A stretch of 10,679 nt of DNA from CAZCBN01 sp964496975 (GTDB taxonomy: Bacteria; Planctomycetota; Phycisphaerae; Phycisphaerales; UBA1924): assembly GCA_964496975.1 (NCBI GenBank), contig CAZCBN010000112.1, positions 1 through 10,679 on the forward strand, given 5' to 3'. The first letter of the stretch is position 1, and every line of letters starts with the position of its first letter. This document shows, piece by piece, positions 1 to 7,226 of the stretch. The notes under the pieces were generated by a model. The model made no database searches. It had not been told where the DNA came from and saw only the letters and a program-made list of their open reading frames with translations. Position numbers and translations under genes: made by a program.

Positions 1-5
1 CCCTG

Positions 6-1106
6 ATGTCCACCACCACCGCTCTCCCCCCCGCGCTCGCCCACAAACTCGACGCCCTCGCCGAGCAAGACGCCGCGCTCGCCCGCCAACTCGAAGACCC
101 CGCCACCCTCGCCGATCATCGCCGCGTCCGCGACATCAGCGTGCAGCGTGCCGCCCTCCGCCCCGTCGTCGCCGGCTACGCCCAGTATCGCGCCCTCCTC
201 GCCGACATCGCCGAGCACCGAGCCATCCTCGCCGCCCCCACGCCCGACGCCGACCTCGCCGCGCTCGCCGAAGAAGAACTCCCGGGCCTCGAGGCCCGCG
301 CCGCGCAGATCATCGCCGCCGTCAAGGCCGCCCTCGTCCAGTCGGACGACCGCCGCGTCGCCAGCGTCATCATGGAAGTCCGCGCCGGCACCGGGGGCGA
401 CGAGGCCGGCCTCTGGGCCCGCGACCTCCTCACCATGTACGACCGCTACGCCGCCGCCAAGGGCTGGAAGTTTGAACCCCTCGACATGCAGGCCGACCCG
501 GGCCTCGGCGGCGTGCGCCACGCCGTCGTCTCCATCGCCGGCGAGGGCGTCTACGCCGAACTCGCCTTCGAGGCGGGCGTCCACTCCGTCAAGCGCGTCC
601 CCGCCACCGAAACCCAGGGCCGCATCCACACCTCCACCGCCACCGTCGCCATCCTCCCGGAACCGGAAGAGGTCGACGTGCATATCGACTGGGCGAGGGA
701 CGTCACCGAGCACGTCACGACGTCGCAGGGCCCCGGCGGCCAGAACGTCAACAAGGTTGCTACAGCCGTCAACCTCGTCCACAACCCCACCGGCATCGAG
801 GTCCGCATGCAGGAGACCAAGAGCCAGCAGCAAAACCGCGAACGCGCCCGCCGCCTGCTCGCCGCCCGCGTCGCCGACCACGAACGCGCCAAGCGCGACG
901 CCGAACGCGGCGCCGCCCGCCGAAGCCAGATCGGCTCCGGCGACCGCAGCGAGAAAATCCGCACCTACCGCTACCAGGACGACATCCTCGCCGACCAACG
1001 CCTCGACCAGAAGTTCAAAACCGCCGCCACCCTCGCCGGCGACATGGCCCCGATCATCGAGGCCTTGCTGGAGGCCGAAACCGCCAAGCGGCTCGAAGCC
1101 CTGTAG
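6..1106 (+). CDS. prfA: Peptide chain release factor 1 (RF1)
   Basis: RF1 recognises UAA and UAG in the ribosomal A site and triggers hydrolysis of the finished peptide from tRNA in the cytoplasm. The 366-residue length is normal for the family. Seen in sequence: an N-terminal helical domain (about 1-110), the family segment VRAGTGGDEA (125-134), the codon-reading tripeptide P-A-T at 199-201, which marks RF1 rather than RF2, and the catalytic G-G-Q at 244-246 within GPGGQNVNK. Next come ETKSQQQNRERA (270-281) and RSEKIRTY (314-321), both typical of class I factors. The ATG at 6 is the first possible start and aligns with the family N-terminus. Too little sequence lies upstream to judge a ribosome site. 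Bases 4-8 read TGATG, so an upstream gene could end on this start and be translationally coupled; that gene is outside the window. Codons end overwhelmingly in C. The usual partner prmC, which methylates the GGQ glutamine, does not follow. Identity is very secure. Confidence 0.98.
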   Translation: MSTTTALPPALAHKLDALAEQDAALARQLEDPATLADHRRVRDISVQRAALRPVVAGYAQYRALLADIAEHRAILAAPTPDADLAALAEEELPGLEARAAQIIAAVKAALVQSDDRRVASVIMEVRAGTGGDEAGLWARDLLTMYDRYAAAKGWKFEPLDMQADPGLGGVRHAVVSIAGEGVYAELAFEAGVHSVKRVPATETQGRIHTSTATVAILPEPEEVDVHIDWARDVTEHVTTSQGPGGQNVNKVATAVNLVHNPTGIEVRMQETKSQQQNRERARRLLAARVADHERAKRDAERGAARRSQIGSGDRSEKIRTYRYQDDILADQRLDQKFKTAATLAGDMAPIIEALLEAETAKRLEAL

Positions 1107-1139
1107 CACGAGGCGACGACCGCCGCCGACCGGCTCCCC

Positions 1140-2315
1140 TCACCCACCCACCGGCGACCGCCCCAGAACAACATCATCCCGCCCCCCAGGCCGCACCACC
1201 GTCTTGATGAACGCCTGATACGCCCCGTCCATCTCCGCAGCGCTGCTGTTGAAGTACACGCGGAGCACCCCGTCCCCACGCCTTGAAAACATCGCGCGGC
1301 GCCCCTCCTCAGCCCCAAGCCCCGCCCGCAGCGTCTGCCCCAACTGCCCCGCCTGCGCATCGCGCAGCAGCCGCCGCAGCGACTCCCGGTGCTTCCCCCC
1401 CTCGCCCTCGTTCAAAAAGTGAACCAACGCCCACGCCTGCGCATAAAACCGCAGCGTCCCGTCCCCCGCCTGCTTCAACAGGTCCTGAGGCCGGCTCCCG
1501 AGCAGCTCCGGCAAGCCCACCAGGTGCCCGCGCGACGCCGTCCCGCGCAGCATGTCAAACCGCTCCGCGTTCGCCCACGGCAAAAACAACGGCCGGTGCG
1601 GGTCCGTCGCGTCCCACCGAAACCCCTCCATGTAGCACGCGATCCCCTCCTCAAGCCACACCGGAAGCCCCGACTGAAACGTCGCCTGCGTGTACTGGTG
1701 CCACCCCTCGTGCGCCGCGATCGCCAGCGTGTCCTGCGGCCCGATGTCAAAGAACACCCCGCGCCCCTCGAACGCGTAACCACCCCGCTGGATCCGCAGG
1801 TACGTCTCCGACAAGTCCCCCGTGATCCGCTGCGTCAGCTCCGCCCACTGAGGCCGCGACGCCATCACATACGTCTCAAGTTCCTTCTGAGGCCTCGACA
1901 GCTCCCCGAGCTCCGACGTGTAATGCAGCAACGCCAGCTCAAGAAACCGCGGCACCCGCGACACCAGCGCCCCGTCCGCAAGCGTCGTGTACACCCGAAA
2001 GCTCGGCGTCGAAATCGCCCGCCCAGGCCGCCCGCCAAACGTCCACGCCTCCACCGAAAGCACCGGGTTCACCGACGGCGTCGCCGTCGCCCCCGTCCCC
2101 CCCGTCACCCCTGTCGCCCCCATCACGCGAGTCGACGCCGGCGGCGCCCCGGCCCCATCCGCCGCAACGCCCAGCACCGCCGCCGTCGCGGACGTGCCCG
2201 CGTCCTCACCGCTCCCCGGAACCACCCGTCCGCCGCACGCGGCCACCGCCAGCGCGCCGCCCGCAAGCGCAAGCCCCGCCGCCCACCGAATCCTGCGTGA
2301 AAGTCTCGCGCTCAC
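1140..2315 (-). CDS. Secreted lipoprotein with HExxH zinc-peptidase motif (DUF1570-like)
   Basis: This is a predicted 391-residue exported lipoprotein with a gluzincin-type metallopeptidase core. Seen: an Arg-rich N-terminus (SRRIR, 6-10), a hydrophobic stretch (11-26) and a lipobox V-A-A-C with Cys27, so it should be lipid-anchored outside the cytoplasm. A Gly/Thr/Ala/Pro-rich linker (28-82) contains four Gly-X-Thr triplets (66-77). The motif HEGWH lies at 202-206, followed by PVWLEEG (218-224); E223 is a likely third zinc ligand. This H-E-x-x-H ... W-x-x-E-G arrangement resembles DUF1570-type proteins common in planctomycetes (family knowledge; assignment inferred). The substrate is unknown. 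The start is GTG at 2315: it overlaps the valS stop as GTGA, and upstream codons in this frame are valS shadow. No in-frame ATG precedes the signal peptide. Translation is therefore probably coupled to valS. The gene ends 33 bases from the convergent prfA. Enzymatic activity is not certain; it could be a non-catalytic relative. Confidence 0.85.
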   Translation of the reverse strand: MSARLSRRIRWAAGLALAGGALAVAACGGRVVPGSGEDAGTSATAAVLGVAADGAGAPPASTRVMGATGVTGGTGATATPSVNPVLSVEAWTFGGRPGRAISTPSFRVYTTLADGALVSRVPRFLELALLHYTSELGELSRPQKELETYVMASRPQWAELTQRITGDLSETYLRIQRGGYAFEGRGVFFDIGPQDTLAIAAHEGWHQYTQATFQSGLPVWLEEGIACYMEGFRWDATDPHRPLFLPWANAERFDMLRGTASRGHLVGLPELLGSRPQDLLKQAGDGTLRFYAQAWALVHFLNEGEGGKHRESLRRLLRDAQAGQLGQTLRAGLGAEEGRRAMFSRRGDGVLRVYFNSSAAEMDGAYQAFIKTVVRPGGRDDVVLGRSPVGG

Positions 2316-5300
2316 GCGAGCCGCCCCAGCGCATCCTGCACCGCCGCGAGCTTCGCCTTCGCGTCCGCGATCTGCTGCTGCGTCTGCTGCACCAGGGCCG
2401 GCGGCGCCTTCGCCACATACCCCGGGTTCGCGAGCCGCCCCTCCAGCGCCCCGATCGACTTCACCAAGTCCGCCGCCTCCTTCGTCAGCCGCTCCCGCTC
2501 CGCCGACGCATCCACAGCGTCCGACAGATCGCTCAGCACCATCGTGCACGCTTCCCATGTCGCCTCAACCCCACCTCCGCCGCCGCCCGCAGCCGCGCCG
2601 TCCGCCTCCAGCCTCCCGACGTTCGCAAGCGTCCGCACGAGCGCGTCCGCCCCGTCCCGCCGCAGATCGTCCAGCACAGCCCCCGGCACGCGCACCACGA
2701 TCGCCCGGCTCGGCTTCACCTGGTGCTTGCTCCGCACATCGCGGATCACCGTGATCAGCGACATCACCCGCGCCACCCGCGCCTCAAGCCCGTCGTCCAC
2801 AAGCCCCGCCCCGCACACCGGCCACCCCGCCGTCGCCAGCGTCCCACCCTTCCGCGGCTCGTCCAGCCGGAGCCCCGCGATCTCCGCCCGAGGCGTCATC
2901 GACAACTGCTCAAAGATCGCCTCCGTCACAAACGGCACCACCGGGTGCAGCAGCCGCAGAATCGCATCAAGCGACGCCCGCAGCACCGCCCGCTGCGTCG
3001 CGTCCCTCGCCACCGTCGGCTTGATCGCCTCCAGATACACGTCGCAGAAATCGCGCCACAGCAGGTCGTACAGCCCGTCGGCGACTTCCTTGAACATGTA
3101 CCCGTCCACCGCCGCCTCAATCGCCCCCGTCGCCCGAGCGATCCGGCTCAGCATCCACCGATCCATGATCTGCATCGGCCGGATCACGTCCTGGGTAGGC
3201 CGGCTCTCCGAGCCGGCATCCCGCGTAGGTCGGCTCTCCGAGCCGACCCCTCCGCGTCCTTCCGTCCCTTCTCCGTCTCCCTCTCCATCTCCCCTCCCCA
3301 CCAGCCCCATCGCAAACCGCGCCGCGTTCCACAGCTTGTTGCAGAAGTTCCGCCCAAGGTCAAACTTCGGGCTCGTGTTCTTCCCGCTCGCCGCGTCCTT
3401 CTCCACCGGCATCCGCACGTCCTGCGTCTGCGTCGTCATCTGCACGAGCGTGAACCGCATCGCGTCCGCCCCGTGCGAATCGATGATGTCCAGCGGGTCC
3501 ACCCCGTTCCCGAGGCTCTTGGACATCTTCCGCCCCTCGCCGTCCTGGATCATCGCGTGAATAAACACATCCCGGAACGGCACCTGCCCACCCGCCCGAC
3601 TCATCTCCTCCCCATGGCCCCCTGCCCCTTGCCGATTCCCCAAAAAGTGCCTGTTGAACATCACCATCCGCGACACCCACAGCGTGATGATCTCCCGAGC
3701 CGTGCACAACGCGCTCGTCGGGTTGAACGCCGCCAGCAGCCCCGCCGTGTCCTGGAAGCCGTGCTTCAGCAAAAACTGCGGCAGGCTCATCTCCTGCCCC
3801 GCGTCCGTCCGCGCACGCTCCTCGCTCTTCACCGCCACCGCGCACACCATGTCCGTCGCGTTCTGAATCTGGTCCGGCGTCAGCAGCGGCAGCGCCTGGT
3901 CGCCCTCCCGCCGCAGGTCCGCCTCGCTGTACAACTGGTACGAAAGCACCCGCGGCCCGCCGCTCTTCTTGTGCATGTCCCGCAGCCGCAGCAGTTCATC
4001 AATCAGCTCCGCCGTCCCATCCCGCCGCGTCCCCACGAACGAATGCCACGTCCCCACCCGCTTCACCCAGATCGAGCGAATCGTCGCCGTGTCCCCCTGG
4101 TCCACCTGCTTCGGATGCAACACCGGCAGATCATCCGCAGGCCACCCCATCGTCGACAGCGGCCAAAGCGCCGAGCTGAACCACGTGTCTAGCACGTCCC
4201 TGTCCTGCGAAAGCCCCATCTCCTCCAGCAACCCCGCCACCTCGCGATCCCCGTCGTCGCGCACGCACACGCTCACCACACCGTCCGCAGACTCCGGCCC
4301 AACCGCAAGCCGCCCCAGCGTCCCATACCGCTCCGCCACCGACGCAAACCGCGCCCGCGCATCCTCCGAAACCCGCCCGAGCCACACCGGGATCCGATGC
4401 CCCCACCAAAGCTGCCGGCTGATGCACCAGTCGCGCAGGTTGTCGTGCCACGTCTCGTACGTCCGCGCGTACCGCGCCGGGTGCATCGTGAGCGCCCCGT
4501 CCCCGCTCCCCTCGCCACCGGGCCTCGACGCCTCCCACCCCGCCAAACTCCCCTCGCTCCGCTGCTCCGGCGTCAGGGCCCGCTGCGCCGCCCCGCGCAA
4601 CCGATCATCCGTCACCCGGCAGTACCACTGATCGCTCAGGTACGGCTCAATCGCCGCGTGGCTGCGATAGCTGTGCCCCACGCTGTGCCGGTACGCACGC
4701 TGCCCCTCCAGCAACGGCTCCCGATTGATCGTGTGCGCCTTGAACGCCTCGACCACCTTCTTCCGCGCCGCCTCGCGCGAAAGGCCCACAAACATCTCGC
4801 ACCCCGGGTTCCGCCCATACGCCCCAAAGTCCGGCCACCCGTGCGCCGCGCTGATGCTCGCGTCCGGCGCCATCACATTGATCAGGATCGTCCCCGCGCT
4901 GCACTCCGCCTCGATCCGCGCCCGGTGCCGATGCCCCAGGTCCCAGTCGTTCGCATCGTGCGCCGGCGTCACCTTCAAGAAGCCCGTCGCAAACTCCGCC
5001 TTGGGGTCCCCCTCGGGCCCGCCGAGCGCCACCGGCAGCACCACGTAGTCATCCTCGATGATCGGGATCACCCGCCCCACCAGCGGCAACTCGCACCGCA
5101 GCCCGCGCAGCGCCGCGCCCCGCGGGTCCCGCGGATTGATCGCCACGGCAACGTCACCCAGGTACGTCTCCGGCCGCGTCGTCGCCACCGTGATCCACGC
5201 CTGGTCATCCCCCGCGTGGGCCTCGGCGCCCGGGTACCCGCGCGTCGCAAGCTCCCCCCACGTCACCGGCCGATGGTCCCCCGGCGCCGACACATGCACG

Positions 5301-5965
5301 AGCGGATACCGCAGGTAGTAGAAGAACCCGTCAACCTCCCTGTTCTCCACCTCGTCGTCCGCGAGCGCCGTCTGCGTCACCGGGTCCCAGTTCACCAGCC
5401 GCTTGCCCCGCTCGATCAACCCATCGCGGAACAACCGGAAAAACGCCTCACGCACCGCGCGCGCACACACCGCGTCCATCGTGAACCGCTGCCGGTCCCA
5501 GTCGCATGAGCACCCCATCTTCACGAGCTGGTCCGTGATCCGCGCCTCGTACTCGTCCTTCCAAGCCTGGATCTTCGCGACGAACTGCTCCCGACCGTTC
5601 TCCCCCCGCGCCTCCATCGCCTTGTGCTCGGCCAGCGCCGGCTGCCCCGCCTCGCGCAGCCGCCGGTCCACCACCGTCTGCGTCGCGATGCCCGCGTGGT
5701 CCGTCCCGGGCATCCACAGCGCCTCGTACCCCTTCATCCGGTGCACCCGCACCAGCACGTCCTGCAGCGTGTTGTTGAGCGCATGCCCCAGGTGCAACGC
5801 CGCCGTCACGTTCGGCGGCGGGATCAGCACGCAGTACGGCAACGCCTCCCCACGAAGCACCCGCGCAGGATCCGCGCGAAACGCCCCCGCCCCGCTCCAC
5901 AACGCCCACACCCGCGGCTCGTGGTCGGCGGGGCGATAGGTCTTTGGAAGGTCGGCACGCGACAT
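2312..5965 (-). CDS. valS: Valine--tRNA ligase (ValRS), enlarged form
   Basis: This class Ia synthetase attaches valine to tRNA-Val and hydrolyses mischarged threonyl-tRNA. Landmarks: HLGH (58-61, HIGH motif) after PPPNVTAAL; GTDHAG (87-92); CP1 editing domain about 215-440 with TTRPETYLGD (262-271) and PAHDANDWDLGHRH (334-347); DWCISRQLWWGHRIP (512-526); DVLDTWFSSALWP (590-602); KMSKS (813-817); anticodon-binding domain from DRWMLSR (935-941); and a C-terminal coiled-coil tRNA-binding arm (about 1152-1217). At 1217 residues it is well above the usual 850-1000 or so. Extra segments are about 619-746 between LHP and the FNPTS segment, about 890-928 (acidic Gly-rich linker plus two copies of a 10-residue repeat), and a shorter one near 470-490. 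The segment usually reading TGxDII is TAREII here. The catalytic motifs are intact, so it is probably functional. The ATG at 5965 matches the family N-terminus; upstream there is only a weak GAGAAG. The gene diverges from the TPR gene across 84 bases and overlaps the lipoprotein gene by 4 bases. Confidence 0.97.
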   Translation of the reverse strand: MSRADLPKTYRPADHEPRVWALWSGAGAFRADPARVLRGEALPYCVLIPPPNVTAALHLGHALNNTLQDVLVRVHRMKGYEALWMPGTDHAGIATQTVVDRRLREAGQPALAEHKAMEARGENGREQFVAKIQAWKDEYEARITDQLVKMGCSCDWDRQRFTMDAVCARAVREAFFRLFRDGLIERGKRLVNWDPVTQTALADDEVENREVDGFFYYLRYPLVHVSAPGDHRPVTWGELATRGYPGAEAHAGDDQAWITVATTRPETYLGDVAVAINPRDPRGAALRGLRCELPLVGRVIPIIEDDYVVLPVALGGPEGDPKAEFATGFLKVTPAHDANDWDLGHRHRARIEAECSAGTILINVMAPDASISAAHGWPDFGAYGRNPGCEMFVGLSREAARKKVVEAFKAHTINREPLLEGQRAYRHSVGHSYRSHAAIEPYLSDQWYCRVTDDRLRGAAQRALTPEQRSEGSLAGWEASRPGGEGSGDGALTMHPARYARTYETWHDNLRDWCISRQLWWGHRIPVWLGRVSEDARARFASVAERYGTLGRLAVGPESADGVVSVCVRDDGDREVAGLLEEMGLSQDRDVLDTWFSSALWPLSTMGWPADDLPVLHPKQVDQGDTATIRSIWVKRVGTWHSFVGTRRDGTAELIDELLRLRDMHKKSGGPRVLSYQLYSEADLRREGDQALPLLTPDQIQNATDMVCAVAVKSEERARTDAGQEMSLPQFLLKHGFQDTAGLLAAFNPTSALCTAREIITLWVSRMVMFNRHFLGNRQGAGGHGEEMSRAGGQVPFRDVFIHAMIQDGEGRKMSKSLGNGVDPLDIIDSHGADAMRFTLVQMTTQTQDVRMPVEKDAASGKNTSPKFDLGRNFCNKLWNAARFAMGLVGRGDGEGDGEGTEGRGGVGSESRPTRDAGSESRPTQDVIRPMQIMDRWMLSRIARATGAIEAAVDGYMFKEVADGLYDLLWRDFCDVYLEAIKPTVARDATQRAVLRASLDAILRLLHPVVPFVTEAIFEQLSMTPRAEIAGLRLDEPRKGGTLATAGWPVCGAGLVDDGLEARVARVMSLITVIRDVRSKHQVKPSRAIVVRVPGAVLDDLRRDGADALVRTLANVGRLEADGAAAGGGGGGVEATWEACTMVLSDLSDAVDASAERERLTKEAADLVKSIGALEGRLANPGYVAKAPPALVQQTQQQIADAKAKLAAVQDALGRLA
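3182..3298 (-). other. Low-complexity inserted linker inside valS
   Basis: This is codons about 890-928 of ValRS, between the conserved FCNKLWNAARF segment (874-884) and DRWMLSR (935-941). Family members normally join these two with a shorter loop. The first half encodes an acidic, Gly-rich stretch (GDGEGDGEGTEG) from a nearly pure purine tract on the coding strand. The second half encodes two copies of a ten-residue unit, GSESRPTRDA then GSESRPTQDV, from the 30-bp hairpin repeat listed separately. It sits on the boundary between the catalytic body and the anticodon-binding domain, a position likely to tolerate a flexible insert. No function is implied. Confidence 0.75.
3195..3247. repeat. 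Two tandem 30-bp-spaced hairpin repeats (REP-like) in valS
   Basis: There are two copies of a GTAGG-headed palindromic unit at 3195-3217 and 3225-3247. Hairpin 1 has arms gccggctc (3199-3206) and gagccggc (3210-3217) around loop TCC. Hairpin 2 has arms gtcggctc (3229-3236) and gagccgac (3240-3247) around the same loop. The arms differ by one paired change (C-G to T-A), so pairing is preserved. The period is 30 bases, so valS stays in frame. The layout resembles short dispersed palindromic (REP-type) elements; only these two copies are visible here. Confidence 0.75.
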
Positions 5966-6037
5966 CGACTGGCTCGCTTCTCAGGTTCACCGGCATCGCC
6001 CGGCGCACCCCCGCCGGACCCGCCAGTGTACGGGGCA

Positions 6038-6043
6038 GATACT
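6038..6043 (+). promoter_or_regulatory. Possible -10 element for the TPR gene (leaderless start?)
   Basis: GATACT matches four of six positions of the TATAAT consensus. It ends seven bases before the ATG at 6050, so a transcript from it would start at or next to the ATG. No Shine-Dalgarno sequence precedes that ATG, which fits a leaderless message. No good -35 box is seen at the expected distance, so this is weak evidence. Confidence 0.22.
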
Positions 6044-6049
6044 TCACGC

Positions 6050-7111
6050 ATGACCCAGCCCGGCCCAGACGCCCCCGCCAACCCCCCCGGCCTTGACCCA
6101 CGCCCGCGCGCACGCCACCGCGCCGCCCTCATCATCGCCTTCTTCGCGCTGGACCTTCTTGTCCTCGGCGGGGTCGCCGTCTTCCTCGCCACGCGGGGCG
6201 GGCCCCCGCCGGCCGCCGCGCCCGCGAGCGCCGCCGACGTGCGCACGGCCGAGGCGGTTCTTGAATCGGTGCAAACCTACGTCCGTGAGGGCGAGACCGC
6301 GCGCGCGCGGGCCGTCCTCGCCGCCGCCACCGCCGCGCACCCGGGCGACGCCGACCTGCGGCTCGCCTACGCGCAGTTGTTGCTCACCGTCCCCGACATC
6401 CCCGCCGCGCTGGAGCAGTACGAAACCGCCATCGACCTCGGCGAAACCACCGCCGCCGTGCGCTTCGCCGCCGGCGTCGCGGCCTCGCAGGTGGAGCGGC
6501 ACGCCCGCGCCGCCGAGCACTTTCAGGCGGCGTGCGAGCTCGACGCGGGCAACGCCGACTACGCGATGCACTGGGCGTCCGCGCTGCTGCACCTCAACCG
6601 GCGCGACGCGGCGAAGGCGCAGGTCCTGCGTGCGGGCGTGCTGGATCCGTCGCGCGCGGTGGTCTGGGGGCAGCTCGCGCAGATCTTGCTCGACGAGAAC
6701 AACGCCGACATGGCGCGCCAGCACGCGGCGCGCGCACGAGAGCTGCAGCCCGCCGTCGCCGCGTGGCGCGTCCTTGAGGCCCGGGCCCTCAAGCGGCTCG
6801 GCGACGCGGAGGCCGCGCTGCTGGTGCTCGACCCGCTGAACAAGGCTGACCGGGCCGCGCCGGCGGTGGCGCGGGTGTTCGCCGAGTGCTACGGCCTCCT
6901 GGGCCGTCCGGGCGACGCGCTCGCCGCGGTTGAGGCCGCGGCGCGGGCCGCGGGCACCGACGCGGCACTGTGGCGCGAGGCCGCGGCGTGGGCAACGCGG
7001 GCGGGCGACGCCGAGGCCGCGCGGCGTCACGAGATGGTGGCGGCCTCCCTGTCGCCGGACGCTGCGCCCACGGCGGGCGAAGCGCCGTCTGAAGCGCCGG
7101 CCGACGAGTAA
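6050..7111 (+). CDS. Membrane-anchored tetratricopeptide (TPR) repeat protein
   Basis: This is a 353-residue protein with a short Pro-rich cytoplasmic N-terminus (1-24), one strongly hydrophobic helix (about 25-47, AALIIAFFALDLLVLGGVAVF) and an Ala/Pro linker (51-61). A long helical region of degenerate 34-residue TPR-type repeats follows from about residue 64 to 330. Recognisable units include DADLRLAYAQLLLTVPDIPAA (100-120), the segment ending CELDAGNADYAMHWASALLHL (162-182), and VWGQLAQILLDENNADMARQH (205-225). TPRs bind other proteins; the partner here is unknown, and the repeat region probably lies on the periplasmic side (inference). The ATG at 6050 is chosen because it directly precedes the membrane anchor. 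The open frame runs further upstream only because of base composition. There is no clear ribosome site. The gene diverges from valS and converges on the acidic-tail gene. Third positions shift from mainly C in the first third to mainly G later on. Confidence 0.85.
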   Translation: MTQPGPDAPANPPGLDPRPRARHRAALIIAFFALDLLVLGGVAVFLATRGGPPPAAAPASAADVRTAEAVLESVQTYVREGETARARAVLAAATAAHPGDADLRLAYAQLLLTVPDIPAALEQYETAIDLGETTAAVRFAAGVAASQVERHARAAEHFQAACELDAGNADYAMHWASALLHLNRRDAAKAQVLRAGVLDPSRAVVWGQLAQILLDENNADMARQHAARARELQPAVAAWRVLEARALKRLGDAEAALLVLDPLNKADRAAPAVARVFAECYGLLGRPGDALAAVEAAARAAGTDAALWREAAAWATRAGDAEAARRHEMVAASLSPDAAPTAGEAPSEAPADE

Positions 7112-7226
7112 GGCCGCCCGACAAGTGAGACGGCCGATCTCACCGTTGCCCGCACAGCCGGGCCCCGGCACCAGCGACCCGGGTCGCCCAAAGACCCCGG
7201 AGTTCCTCGGCGACTTCCGCGGCGGT
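7112..7226. other. Intergenic gap between convergent genes
   Basis: This 115-base gap between the TPR gene and the convergent acidic-tail gene contains a small inverted repeat (listed separately) and GC-rich sequence. No U-tract terminator, RNA gene or credible ORF was seen. Confidence 0.5.
7125..7143. terminator. Weak hairpin after the TPR gene
   Basis: GTGAGA (7125-7130) and TCTCAC (7138-7143) pair perfectly across a 7-base loop, 14 bases after the TPR stop codon. No run of T follows on either strand, so it is at best a weak or non-canonical terminator. It could also be chance. Confidence 0.3.

Noticed and set aside
3195..3247. CRISPR array
   Set aside because: Only two units, a 30-bp total period with no separate variable spacers, and located inside a coding sequence.
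3728..4111. Intein in valS
   Set aside because: The insert lacks a Cys/Ser start, the terminal His-Asn and the splicing or homing motifs, and is short for a typical intein.
2297..4192. Long plus-strand open frame (631 codons) opposite valS
   Set aside because: It is Arg/Pro/His-rich with no family features and lies antisense to a certain gene. High GC removes stop codons, so long shadow frames are expected.
5966..6049. T-box or other riboswitch leader for valS
   Set aside because: Only 84 bases separate the divergent starts, too short for a T-box, and no T-box sequence or terminator structure is seen.
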